Virus record (IMG/VR): IMGVR_UViG_3300042559_001081
Span: 62,001 to 126,000 of that record
From: a virus
Length of the DNA stretch: 64,000 bases
Direction: 5' to 3' (one strand)
Position 1 is the stretch's first letter; every line of letters starts with the position of its first letter. Below, piece by piece: positions 57,843 to 64,000 of the stretch. The notes under the pieces are model-generated. The model searched no databases. It saw nothing but the letters and a program-made list of their open reading frames with translations, and was not told the DNA's origin. The position numbers were made by a program, and so were the translations under genes.

Positions 57843-58774
57843 TAAATAAATCCTTTATTTGTTGTACTTTGTTGACCTATATAACCACCTTGTGCAAATT
57901 CATCAAGGTTAAATTTGCTAACATCGTCTCTGCTGTATATTGGTTGGAGTGTTACGTTTAGATTACTTAAAACCGGAACATAAGAATAGGACGACGAGTT
58001 GTTGTCTGTTGAAAAACCGCCATTTATAGGAACTTTAATATAGTCAACGTCGTTTCTTAAATCTAATGTAAATAATTTTACGACACACGGTACTTTGTTA
58101 AAAATAAAATCTCCGTATCCACTCAAATAAACAATAGGTGGCGGTGCTCCTAGGTTTGTTGAGCTTCCATAAAACATTTTTGTTATAGATCTTAAAAAAT
58201 GAACCGATGCAATCCAGTAGCGTCCATCCGATTCGTTCTCAACTGGAAACTCGCCAGTTATAGTGATATCTTCAACTGCCGAGTTTTGGTATTGTAAGAA
58301 TGGATAATTTGTATGTGTCGGCGATAATGTATTATAATTTGCCGAGTGTGCAACAGTAATTTGAGGAGTAGTTGGCCATACCATTGCATTACCCGAAAAT
58401 TTCAATGGTGCAAACATAGAAGAATTTAAAAATTCAGGAGTATTAGGTAAACTTAATCTAACACGCCAATCAGCACCTGATGTTTGTGATGCTGCACTGT
58501 ATGATCCATACGCTCTAGTTTGTTCTGTATATTCTGCACCGGCGGGCAAATTTCCAAGTCTGATTTGAGATATATATGTTACAGGATTAGAAATATTTTG
58601 TATATTAGATGTAAAATTTCCTTGTCTTACGTTACTAAATGTATTTTGAAAATTATTTTGTAAATTTTGAAAACTATCAACTACTCCGCCAACGGTGTTA
58701 GCAAAAGAACTTATTCTATTTGCTGTAGAACTAATACTTTGTGTAATTTGTGTTAACTTTGTTAAAAATCCCAT
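57842..58774 (-). CDS. gp48: Baseplate tail-tube cap protein gp48-like (310 aa)
   Basis: The ATG at 58774 has GGAG nine bases before it; the in-frame ATG at 58789 has no ribosome-binding site and contains that GGAG. After a helical N-terminus of about 70 residues comes DWRVRLSLPN, PLKFSGNAMVWPTTPQI, ITITGEFPVENESDGRYW and FLRSITKMFYG (in parts), a pattern of gp48/gp54 proteins that join tube and baseplate. T4 gp48 has 364 residues. Separation from gp54 is not certain. It is the first gene of the leftward late operon. Confidence 0.65.
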   Translation of the reverse strand: MGFLTKLTQITQSISSTANRISSFANTVGGVVDSFQNLQNNFQNTFSNVRQGNFTSNIQNISNPVTYISQIRLGNLPAGAEYTEQTRAYGSYSAASQTSGADWRVRLSLPNTPEFLNSSMFAPLKFSGNAMVWPTTPQITVAHSANYNTLSPTHTNYPFLQYQNSAVEDITITGEFPVENESDGRYWIASVHFLRSITKMFYGSSTNLGAPPPIVYLSGYGDFIFNKVPCVVKLFTLDLRNDVDYIKVPINGGFSTDNNSSSYSYVPVLSNLNVTLQPIYSRDDVSKFNLDEFAQGGYIGQQSTTNKGFI

Positions 58775-58792
58775 GACACCATTCTCCATATA

Positions 58793-58799
58793 TATTTAG
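58793..58799 (-). promoter_or_regulatory. Late-type promoter box before gp48
   Basis: Leftward CTAAATA, 18 bases before the ATG at 58774. It matches six of seven positions of the TATAAATA core if one allows CTAAATA. It starts one base from the -35 box of the rightward gp55 promoter, so the two promoters lie back to back. Confidence 0.45.
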
Positions 58800-58828
58800 T
58801 TGACAAAATTATATACGTATATTAAAAT
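58800..58828 (+). promoter_or_regulatory. Sigma70-type promoter for gp55
   Basis: TTGACA (58800-58805), 17 bases, TAAAAT (58823-58828): a perfect -35 box and five of six in the -10 box. A strong AGGAG is at 58842-58846, followed by the ATG at 58852. It would let host-type polymerase make the late sigma factor before late genes are on. Confidence 0.75.
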
Positions 58829-58851
58829 AAAGTAATTTCCTAGGAGAAAAA

Positions 58852-59676
58852 ATGAAAAAAGTAAACTATCTTAATAACAAAGACATGTTATTAGAAATAC
58901 ACAAGTCAAAGAACACGTTTTCAAGCTTTGTTGACCCCGATTATGTTGATTATGATCTAATTTTGCCTGATCTAGACAAGATTAATATAAGAACTATTGC
59001 AGAAGCAAAGAAAAATAGAGCAAAAAAACTTACTTTAAAAAAGTACGAAGAAGAAAAACTTCTAAATAATAAAACAAAGTTATCTGAAATAGAGATAGAC
59101 TATAAAAAAATAGAAAAAACTGACTTAATTTTTAGAATTATGACATACGATCACATACCAGAAGAAGCAGGTCGTAAAAAAAATCCAAAAAATGTTGCAG
59201 ACACTAAAGTAAAATTAAATTTTCCACCATTTCAACATTGGAAATTTGATGAAAATGACAATCTTATATGTGTTGGAAAAAGTCATTGGCAAGGTGGCAT
59301 GGAAAACGGGCATTTTTCTAAAGATCACGGAAAAGCAACAAACAAGCTTGCACTTATGTGGATGAAATTATGTGATCGTTATGCTACTCGTGGTAATGTT
59401 CGTGGTTATACCTACAACGACGAAATGAAGGGACAAGCAATACTACAGCTAGCACAAATAGGGTTGCAGTTTGATGAGTCAAAAAGTCAAAATCCATTTG
59501 CCTATTACACAGCCGCAGTTACTAACAGTTTTGTAAGAGTTATTAATTTAGAAAAACGTAATCAAAATATTAGAGATGACATTCTCGAAATGAACAACTT
59601 GAATCCTAGCTTTACTCGTCAAAGTGCTGGTGAATTCGAAGCTGGCTTAAAAAGATTCAATGATAGCCATGATTAA
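58852..59676 (+). CDS. gp55: Late-transcription sigma factor gp55-like (274 aa)
   Basis: The C-terminal 150 residues match the gp55 family: KATNKLALMWMKLCDRYATRGNVRGYTYND in parts, then AILQLAQIGLQFDESKSQNPFAYYTAAVTN in parts, which correspond to the sigma region 2 helices that open and read the -10-like box. The N-terminus has a long charged extension, so the protein is longer than T4 gp55 (185 aa). It reprogrammes host RNA polymerase to the late TATAAATA promoters seen in this window; T4 also needs gp33 and the gp45 clamp, which are not here. It has its own sigma70-type promoter. Confidence 0.9.
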   Translation: MKKVNYLNNKDMLLEIHKSKNTFSSFVDPDYVDYDLILPDLDKINIRTIAEAKKNRAKKLTLKKYEEEKLLNNKTKLSEIEIDYKKIEKTDLIFRIMTYDHIPEEAGRKKNPKNVADTKVKLNFPPFQHWKFDENDNLICVGKSHWQGGMENGHFSKDHGKATNKLALMWMKLCDRYATRGNVRGYTYNDEMKGQAILQLAQIGLQFDESKSQNPFAYYTAAVTNSFVRVINLEKRNQNIRDDILEMNNLNPSFTRQSAGEFEAGLKRFNDSHD

Positions 59677-59683
59677 TTTATAG

Positions 59684-59712
59684 TTGACATTTGTTATCTT
59701 ATCATTTATATT
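59684..59712 (+). promoter_or_regulatory. Sigma70-type promoter for gp47-gp46
   Basis: TTGACA (59684-59689), 17 bases, TATATT (59707-59712) in the 60-bp gap after gp55. The -35 is perfect and the -10 has five of six matches. GGAG and a GTG start follow. Confidence 0.75.
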
Positions 59713-59736
59713 ATATAGAGTTACGGAGTTATCTTA

Positions 59737-60747
59737 GTGTTTAAGAAAGCAGCAGTGTTTACGGACCTTCATTGTGGTATGAAGGGTAATTCAAAAATTC
59801 ATAATCAGGATTGTGAAGATTTTGTTGATTGGTATATCGAAACTGCCCAAAAAAATGGATGCGATACTGGAATCTTTTGCGGTGATTGGCATCACAACAG
59901 AAATAGTTTAAATTTAACAACTATGGATACCAGTATTAGATGTTTAGAAAAACTTGGAAAAGCTTTTGACCAGTTTTTTATGTTTGACGGCAATCACGAT
60001 CTTTATTATAAAGACAAAAGAGATGTAAATTCTACAGCATTTGCAAAACATATACCTGGAATTACAACTATTAACGATATTTACGTTAAAGACGACGTTG
60101 CTCTTATACCTTGGTTAGTTGGCGAAGAATGGAAACGCATTCCTAAGATAAAATCCAAGTATATGTTTGGACATTTTGAATTACCAAGCTTTTATATGAA
60201 CGCAATGGTGCAAATGCCCGATCACGGAGAACTTAAAAGTGAGCATTTTGTAAATCAAGACTATGTTTTTAGTGGACACTTCCACAAAAGACAGAAGCAA
60301 GGCAAAATTCACTACATAGGCAATGCATTTCCGCACAACTACGCCGATACATGGGACGATGATAGAGGAATGATGATCCTCGATCGAGAAAACAATAAAG
60401 AACCAGAGTACATTAATTGGGCAGATGCTCCTAAATATCGAAATGTTATGCTTTCTCAGTTGATAGACAACAAAGATACTTTAATAAAATCAAAAATGTA
60501 TCTTCGAGTAACATTAGATATTCCTATTTCCTACGAAGAAGCAAATTTTATTAAAGAAACGTTCATGGAACAGTACGAATGTAGAGAGATTACTCTAATT
60601 CCACAAAAGCAGATTGAAGAAATTAGCACTGACCTTGATATAGGACAGTTTGAGAGTGTTGATCAGATTGTTAGCAATGAAATTTTAGCTATCGACAGTG
60701 AAAATTTTGATAAATCTCTTCTATTAAAAATTTATAGTGAATTATGA
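59737..60747 (+). CDS. gp47: Recombination nuclease subunit gp47 (SbcD/Mre11 type, 336 aa)
   Basis: Metallophosphoesterase motifs are in order: FTDLHCG (D9, H11), CGDWHHN, DGNHDLYY (N86, H87), FGHFELP and SGHFHKR (H181, H183). Length equals T4 gp47 (339 aa). With gp46 it processes DNA ends for recombination-dependent replication and degrades host DNA. The start is a GTG with GGAG eight bases before it. It overlaps gp46 by 4 bases (ATGA), the normal arrangement for a complex. Confidence 0.93.
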   Translation: MFKKAAVFTDLHCGMKGNSKIHNQDCEDFVDWYIETAQKNGCDTGIFCGDWHHNRNSLNLTTMDTSIRCLEKLGKAFDQFFMFDGNHDLYYKDKRDVNSTAFAKHIPGITTINDIYVKDDVALIPWLVGEEWKRIPKIKSKYMFGHFELPSFYMNAMVQMPDHGELKSEHFVNQDYVFSGHFHKRQKQGKIHYIGNAFPHNYADTWDDDRGMMILDRENNKEPEYINWADAPKYRNVMLSQLIDNKDTLIKSKMYLRVTLDIPISYEEANFIKETFMEQYECREITLIPQKQIEEISTDLDIGQFESVDQIVSNEILAIDSENFDKSLLLKIYSEL

Positions 60748-62531
60748 CAATAAAAATTAAAGACTTATCTGTTAAAAACTTTATGAGTGTGGGTAATGTT
60801 ACTCAGGCTGTCGACTTTAATCGAGAGCAACTCACTCTAGTGCTTGGCGAAAACTTAGATCAAGGAGGTGACGATTCTGGTTCCCGTAACGGTACAGGCA
60901 AAACCACTATTATTAACGGTTTATCATATGCCCTGTACGGCCAAGCACTTACTAATATTAAAAGAAACAACCTAATTAACAAAACTAACAGCAAAGGTAT
61001 GTTAGTTACGTTAAATTTTGAGAAAAATGGGGTTGAATATAGAGTTGAACGTGGAAGATCACCTAATATTCTAAAATTCTTTGTTAACGGTGTTGAAAAG
61101 TCTAGTGAGATCACTGACGAAAGTCAAGGTGATAGTAGAGAAACTCAAAAAGATATCAACGAGTTACTAGGACTTAGTCACAATATGTTTAAACACATTG
61201 TTGCTCTCAATACATACACCGAACCATTTCTTAGTTTAAAGACCAATGAACAAAGAGAAATTATCGAGCAACTGTTAGGCATTACACTACTTTCGGAAAA
61301 AGCAGAATCTCTTAAAGAACAAATAAAAGTAACAAAAGATATTATTACAGAAGAAACTTTAAAGATTAATGCCATTCAAGCAAGCAATGAGAAGATAAAA
61401 GCCAGCATAGATCAGCTTGTTAGTCGTCAACGTGCATGGGAAAGTAAGAAAAAGCAAGATGCTGAGCATTTGCAAAAAGCTATTACCGAACTTGAGCACT
61501 TAGACATTGATTTAGAACTAGAACTTCATGAAAAATTAGTTAATTGGACACAATTAAACAACGAGATCTCTGGTTTAAACAAAGAAAAGTCAACTTTAGA
61601 AACTGCAATGCTACGTGCAAGCAATTCTGTAAAAAAGATCGAAGACGATATTAACAATTTAGATGATGCTGTTTGTTTTACATGCGGTCAAGCGTTACAC
61701 AAAGATAAAAAAGAAAAAATATTAGCTGAAAAAGAAAAAGAACTAGCAGATGCTAACGCATACAAAGACGAAGTTGATTCAAAACTTCAGATTGTTCTTA
61801 AGTCGTTGAGTTCTATCGGTGATATTAACGGAAAACCTGTTACATTTTATGAAACAGCTAAAGAAGCATACGAACATCGTAGCAATGTCGATAATTTAAA
61901 AGTATTATTAAAGAATAAAGAACTAGAAGAAGACACATACCAAGATCAAATAAACGATTTAAAGACAACTGCGTTACAAACAGTCGACTGGTCTACAATT
62001 AACAAGCTAACTTCACTAAAAGAACATCAAGAGTTTCTTTTAAAGCTGTTAACTAATAAAGATTCTTTTATTAGAAAAAAAATTATAGATCAAAACTTAA
62101 ATTATCTAAACAATAGACTGACTTATTACTTAGATAAACTAGGATTGCCTCATCAAGTAGAGTTTTTAAACGATCTAACTGTTCAAATTACACAGTTAGG
62201 TCAAGATTTAGACTTTGACAACTTGTCAAGAGGCGAAAGAAACAGACTTATACTTGGATTAAGTTTTGCATTCCGCGATGTTTGGGAATCTTTGTATCAA
62301 TCAATCAACTTATTGTTTATAGACGAGTTAATTGATAGTGGAATGGACACCGCAGGTGTAGAAAATTCCTTAGGTGTACTTAAAAAGATGGGTCGTGAAA
62401 GAGATAAAAATATATTTTTAATATCTCACAAGGATGAATTGATAGGAAGAGTTAATAATGTTCTTAAAGTTATTAAAGAAAATGGGTTCACATCCTATCA
62501 ACCTGACTTAGAAGTTACAAGTATAATTTAA
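60744..62531 (+). CDS. gp46: Recombination nuclease subunit gp46 (SbcC/Rad50 type, 595 aa)
   Basis: Walker A is at about 46-55 (GSRNGTGKTT); coiled-coil arms flank the zinc-hook CFTCGQ at C311 and C314; the ABC signature LSRGERNRL is near 494 and Walker B LLFIDELID ends near 529, followed by LISHKDEL. Length is close to T4 gp46 (560 aa). The ATPase drives the gp47 nuclease. The two CxxC hooks of a dimer bind one zinc. Nothing is missing. Confidence 0.93.
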   Translation: MTIKIKDLSVKNFMSVGNVTQAVDFNREQLTLVLGENLDQGGDDSGSRNGTGKTTIINGLSYALYGQALTNIKRNNLINKTNSKGMLVTLNFEKNGVEYRVERGRSPNILKFFVNGVEKSSEITDESQGDSRETQKDINELLGLSHNMFKHIVALNTYTEPFLSLKTNEQREIIEQLLGITLLSEKAESLKEQIKVTKDIITEETLKINAIQASNEKIKASIDQLVSRQRAWESKKKQDAEHLQKAITELEHLDIDLELELHEKLVNWTQLNNEISGLNKEKSTLETAMLRASNSVKKIEDDINNLDDAVCFTCGQALHKDKKEKILAEKEKELADANAYKDEVDSKLQIVLKSLSSIGDINGKPVTFYETAKEAYEHRSNVDNLKVLLKNKELEEDTYQDQINDLKTTALQTVDWSTINKLTSLKEHQEFLLKLLTNKDSFIRKKIIDQNLNYLNNRLTYYLDKLGLPHQVEFLNDLTVQITQLGQDLDFDNLSRGERNRLILGLSFAFRDVWESLYQSINLLFIDELIDSGMDTAGVENSLGVLKKMGRERDKNIFLISHKDELIGRVNNVLKVIKENGFTSYQPDLEVTSII

Positions 62532-62533
62532 AA

Positions 62534-62800
62534 ATGACTAGAAAAACTTATCCTTTAAAAGTACACATTGATGATACACACGACAAACTAGCAAAGGCGT
62601 ATCTCGAATATTTCAAAGCAAACGAAATATTCGAGCAACGTCCATCTGAACCAAAACGCCGTATAGTTCGAAAATGGCTTCAAGAGATAAGACATTATGC
62701 TAAATTACGTAGAGTAGAGGTAATTGAGTCTCATCTTAACAAGCAAGAAAGATACAAACGCGGTGGCAAGCAAAAGCAAGACAAAGGGGAAGGGGTTTGA
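62534..62800 (+). CDS. Small basic protein after gp46 (88 aa)
   Basis: The gene starts two bases after the gp46 stop. The protein is short, very basic and helical: LAKAYLEYFKANEIFEQRPSEP (in parts), then KRRIVRKWLQEIRHYAKLRR. I know no function; genes of this size behind gp46 are usual in T4-like marine phages, I believe. DNA binding is likely from the charge. Its last 38 bases overlap the nuclease gene in another frame, around a G-rich run with a candidate frameshift site. There is no clear ribosome-binding site of its own, so it is probably coupled to gp46. Confidence 0.65.
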   Translation: MTRKTYPLKVHIDDTHDKLAKAYLEYFKANEIFEQRPSEPKRRIVRKWLQEIRHYAKLRRVEVIESHLNKQERYKRGGKQKQDKGEGV

Positions 62801-63278
62801 AAGAGAAATTGCAAACTTCTTATCAGAACTCTACGAAGATTCTTTTACTAGAGTACCTGATTCGGGTGCATTTACCGGAGGCAAAAACGCTCATAGACGA
62901 GATAAGCTCACTGAAGGTCAAATTAGATCCCATAAAGGCGACATCATTCCACCCGACGACTGGAAAAAATTTAACGCAGAGTGTAAAAACTATGCGGAAT
63001 TCCCGTTTCACCAATTAATTTCTTTAGGCCACATACCTTTACTCGAAGGTTGGATTTCACAAACACTAGAAGCAGCAGACCAAGGCGACATTAATATTAT
63101 CTTTATGAAGTTTAATCGTAAAGGCAGATATGTTTTATTTCAAAAAGAAAACGACTTTCAAACTTACAGGCACGTCGACTATCAAGATAAATCAGGCAAC
63201 TACTGGCGATTTACAAGCTTTGACGATTTCTTTTCCTTAAACAAAGATTTATTTCAAAAAAACTGCACAGGCATTTAA
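62763..63278 (+). CDS. PD-(D/E)XK nuclease, Hjc-like (171 aa from GTG)
   Basis: KGKGFEREIANFLSEL opens the fold with the first glutamate (FERE), followed by VPDSGAFTGG, the acidic GDIIPP, and FNAECKNY with the E-x-K pair. This order, with FERE, SGA, D and ExK, fits archaeal Hjc-type Holliday junction resolvases and related nucleases. It would cut branched DNA before packaging, which T4 does with gp49. The frame has no ATG start: the GTG at 62763 is the natural N-terminus but has only AAGAAAG before it, and a TTG at 62724 is also open. A +1 frameshift from the gene before is another possibility. Confidence 0.75.
   Translation: MASKSKTKGKGFEREIANFLSELYEDSFTRVPDSGAFTGGKNAHRRDKLTEGQIRSHKGDIIPPDDWKKFNAECKNYAEFPFHQLISLGHIPLLEGWISQTLEAADQGDINIIFMKFNRKGRYVLFQKENDFQTYRHVDYQDKSGNYWRFTSFDDFFSLNKDLFQKNCTGI
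62781..62800 (+). other. Candidate +1 frameshift site
   Basis: In the overlap of the 88-aa gene and the nuclease gene the sequence AAAGGGGAAGGGGTTTGA ends the first frame as GTT TGA. A one-base forward slip would read TTT GAA and join the nuclease frame. A Shine-Dalgarno-like AGGGG lies about five bases before, as in bacterial RF2 (a similar sequence ending CTT TGA). The nuclease frame is open upstream, so the slip is possible but not required. Confidence 0.3.
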
Positions 63279-63289
63279 GGCTAACATCA

Positions 63290-63665
63290 AACAGCACATA
63301 AGGTTGGCGGGCCAGTTTATAATACCGCTGTGGAAAAGTCGGCTTGATACCCGAACACGTGACATGTTGAGACATTGCCGGTAGTAGGCTCTAAGTATTG
63401 ACATTGAATGATTGCTGTCATTCAAAAACACCGCATACTCCTAAACACTTAAGGATTGAGGAACGAGCTTAAGACAGGCAGTGCAGCGTAAACAGTACAT
63501 TGAAAAGTGTATTGTTTATGACGCATTGCCTGGGTCGACGCAGGTAGGGAAAAGGTTAGAGTCCCTGGAGTTGGTGTATAAACAAAAAACCTGCTTCCCG
63601 TGTCTCGGCTAGTGCAACTCACATGAAGTCAACGACGACGGAACCTTAAAACAGGTTCCGTCTGA
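63290..63665. ncRNA. Candidate structured non-coding RNA
   Basis: G+C is 166 of 360 (46%) over 63301-63660 by hand count, against 40 of 120 (33%) just before. Complementary pairs: GTCGGC/GCCGGT (63338-63343, 63377-63382); TTGAATGA/TCATTCAA (63404-63425, 6-nt loop); CTTAAG/CTTAAG (63448-63473); a long hairpin of CAGGCAGTGC with GCATTGCCTG and inner TAAACA/TGTTTA (63475-63532); GCAGGT/ACCTGC (63540-63594) enclosing AGGGA/TCCCT; and GACGGAACCT/AGGTTCCGTC (63637-63662, 6-nt loop). I could not match it to tmRNA, RNase P RNA, a group I intron or tRNA. Strand and ends are uncertain. Confidence 0.55.
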
Positions 63666-63766
63666 CCAGATTAATCTACATGAAGTATTTCACTTCGTGC
63701 TTAATATTATTTAGAAAAGAAATGTGTTGAGCGATAGCGAAACACAGATGAACGTAGTTCATCTTG

Positions 63767-63774
63767 TATAAATA
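63767..63774 (+). promoter_or_regulatory. Perfect T4-type late promoter box
   Basis: TATAAATA on the + strand, 28 bases before the ATG at 63803 and just after a perfect 8-bp hairpin. It marks the next rightward gene as late, unlike the gp55-gp46 genes upstream. Confidence 0.75.
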
Positions 63775-63802
63775 ATATTAACAACTCTAAAGGATTTCTC
63801 TT

Positions 63803-64000
63803 ATGAAAATATCTTCTATTATCGCAGAACAAGAAAAAACAAATGAAGGCCCACTAAGAAATATAATGCCTGCATTTACTAAAACACAAAAACTAAGAAA
63901 GGCAGCTGGTAAAGCTGCCGCTGGTGCTACTAAAGATGAAATTCGACAAATGGAAGTTGAATTATTAACTTATATGGAATACTCGGGTCAAAAAAGAGCA
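63803..64000 (+). CDS. Late gene of unknown function, partial (5' end only)
   Basis: 66 residues are visible before the window ends. The start ATG has AAAGGA nine bases before it. The visible part begins MKISSIIAEQEKTNEG and continues with a lysine- and alanine-rich helical stretch (LRKAAGKAAAGATKDEI), perhaps a scaffold-like or DNA-binding segment. I do not recognise it. The perfect late promoter upstream suggests a virion or assembly protein. Confidence 0.7.
   Translation, partial: MKISSIIAEQEKTNEGPLRNIMPAFTKTQKLRKAAGKAAAGATKDEIRQMEVELLTYMEYSGQKRA

Larger units (their letters stand above)
63279..63802. other. 524-bp region with no gene, rich in hairpins
   Basis: No open frame with a ribosome-binding site is present on either strand; a 60-aa leftward frame at 63249-63431 is not convincing. 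The region holds the candidate structured RNA (63290-63665), two small hairpins (CATGAAGT/ACTTCGTG at 63679-63699 and AGATGAAC/GTTCATCT at 63746-63764), then the late promoter of the next gene. It is not a tRNA cluster: no cloverleaf was found. Confidence 0.75.

Noticed and set aside
62797-63018. 73-aa rightward frame inside the nuclease gene
   Set aside because: It begins with a TTG without a ribosome-binding site and is in the wrong frame compared with the recognisable nuclease motifs.
63540-63600. tRNA-like arm (GGTTAGAGTCCC) in the hairpin region
   Set aside because: The candidate T-stem AGGGA/TCCCT encloses an 11-nt loop without TTC.A, and no acceptor, D or anticodon arms fit around it.
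63637-63662. Intrinsic terminator from the 10-bp hairpin
   Set aside because: No T-run follows the stem on either strand, so it is more likely part of the folded RNA.
63279-63700. Group I intron, tmRNA or RNase P RNA
   Set aside because: I searched by eye for the group I P7/P3 core, the tmRNA ends with a T-arm and CCA, and the P4 and CR-I/CR-V boxes of RNase P RNA; only short chance resemblances (GTGGAAAAGTC) were found.

Overview
The window is part of the genome of a T4-like (Straboviridae-related) marine myovirus. The evidence is a run of recognisable T4 baseplate proteins (gp48-, gp53-, gp5-, gp25- and gp6-like), a gp55-type late sigma factor, the gp46/gp47 recombination nuclease pair, and T4-type late promoters (TATAAATA and close variants). 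The DNA is AT-rich, around one third G+C where I counted. The fibre-like paralogues and the very large virion protein resemble those of cyanophages and pelagimyophages. A marine alphaproteobacterial (SAR11-like) or cyanobacterial host is my inference; nothing in the window proves the host.

Layout. Bases 1-25,665 are an unbroken leftward cassette of 22 tightly packed, mostly overlapping genes. It encodes four radical SAM proteins, several GT-A glycosyltransferase-like proteins, four genes (five domains) of an EKT..P glycosyltransferase-like family, a GDP-mannose 3,5-epimerase-like enzyme, a nucleotide-sugar dehydrogenase, a glycine-amidinotransferase-like enzyme, a short DegT-type aminotransferase, a 2OG-Fe(II) oxygenase, two SGNH-like hydrolases, a sulfotransferase-like protein and a methyltransferase-like protein. 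Together they look like a pathway that makes and decorates an unusual glycan or glycoconjugate. Two good sigma70-type promoters (6,738-6,765 and 25,690-25,718) drive it, not late promoters.

Bases 25,726-58,774 are leftward tail and baseplate genes: two paralogous structural proteins, three fibre-like proteins sharing an N-terminal module, a 203-aa tail protein, a 4,603-aa giant virion protein, then gp6, gp25, a lysozyme-like protein, a gp5-like hub with an M15 peptidase domain, a hub-associated protein, gp53 and gp48. T4-type late promoters precede several of them.

A short divergent promoter region (58,775-58,851) separates these from rightward genes: gp55, gp47, gp46, a small conserved protein and a PD-(D/E)XK nuclease resembling Hjc resolvases. 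Sigma70-type promoters precede gp55 and gp47. Thus an early-type promoter makes gp55, and gp55 would then activate the late promoters of the tail genes next door.

Bases 63,279-63,802 have no convincing gene but hold a G+C-rich stretch with many hairpins (46% by hand count over 360 nt, against 33% in the 120 nt before it). This is a candidate structured RNA. It ends at a perfect late promoter for a gene that runs off the right edge. My main candidates for something undescribed are this RNA, the glycan cassette with its expanded protein families, and the giant adhesin-like protein.
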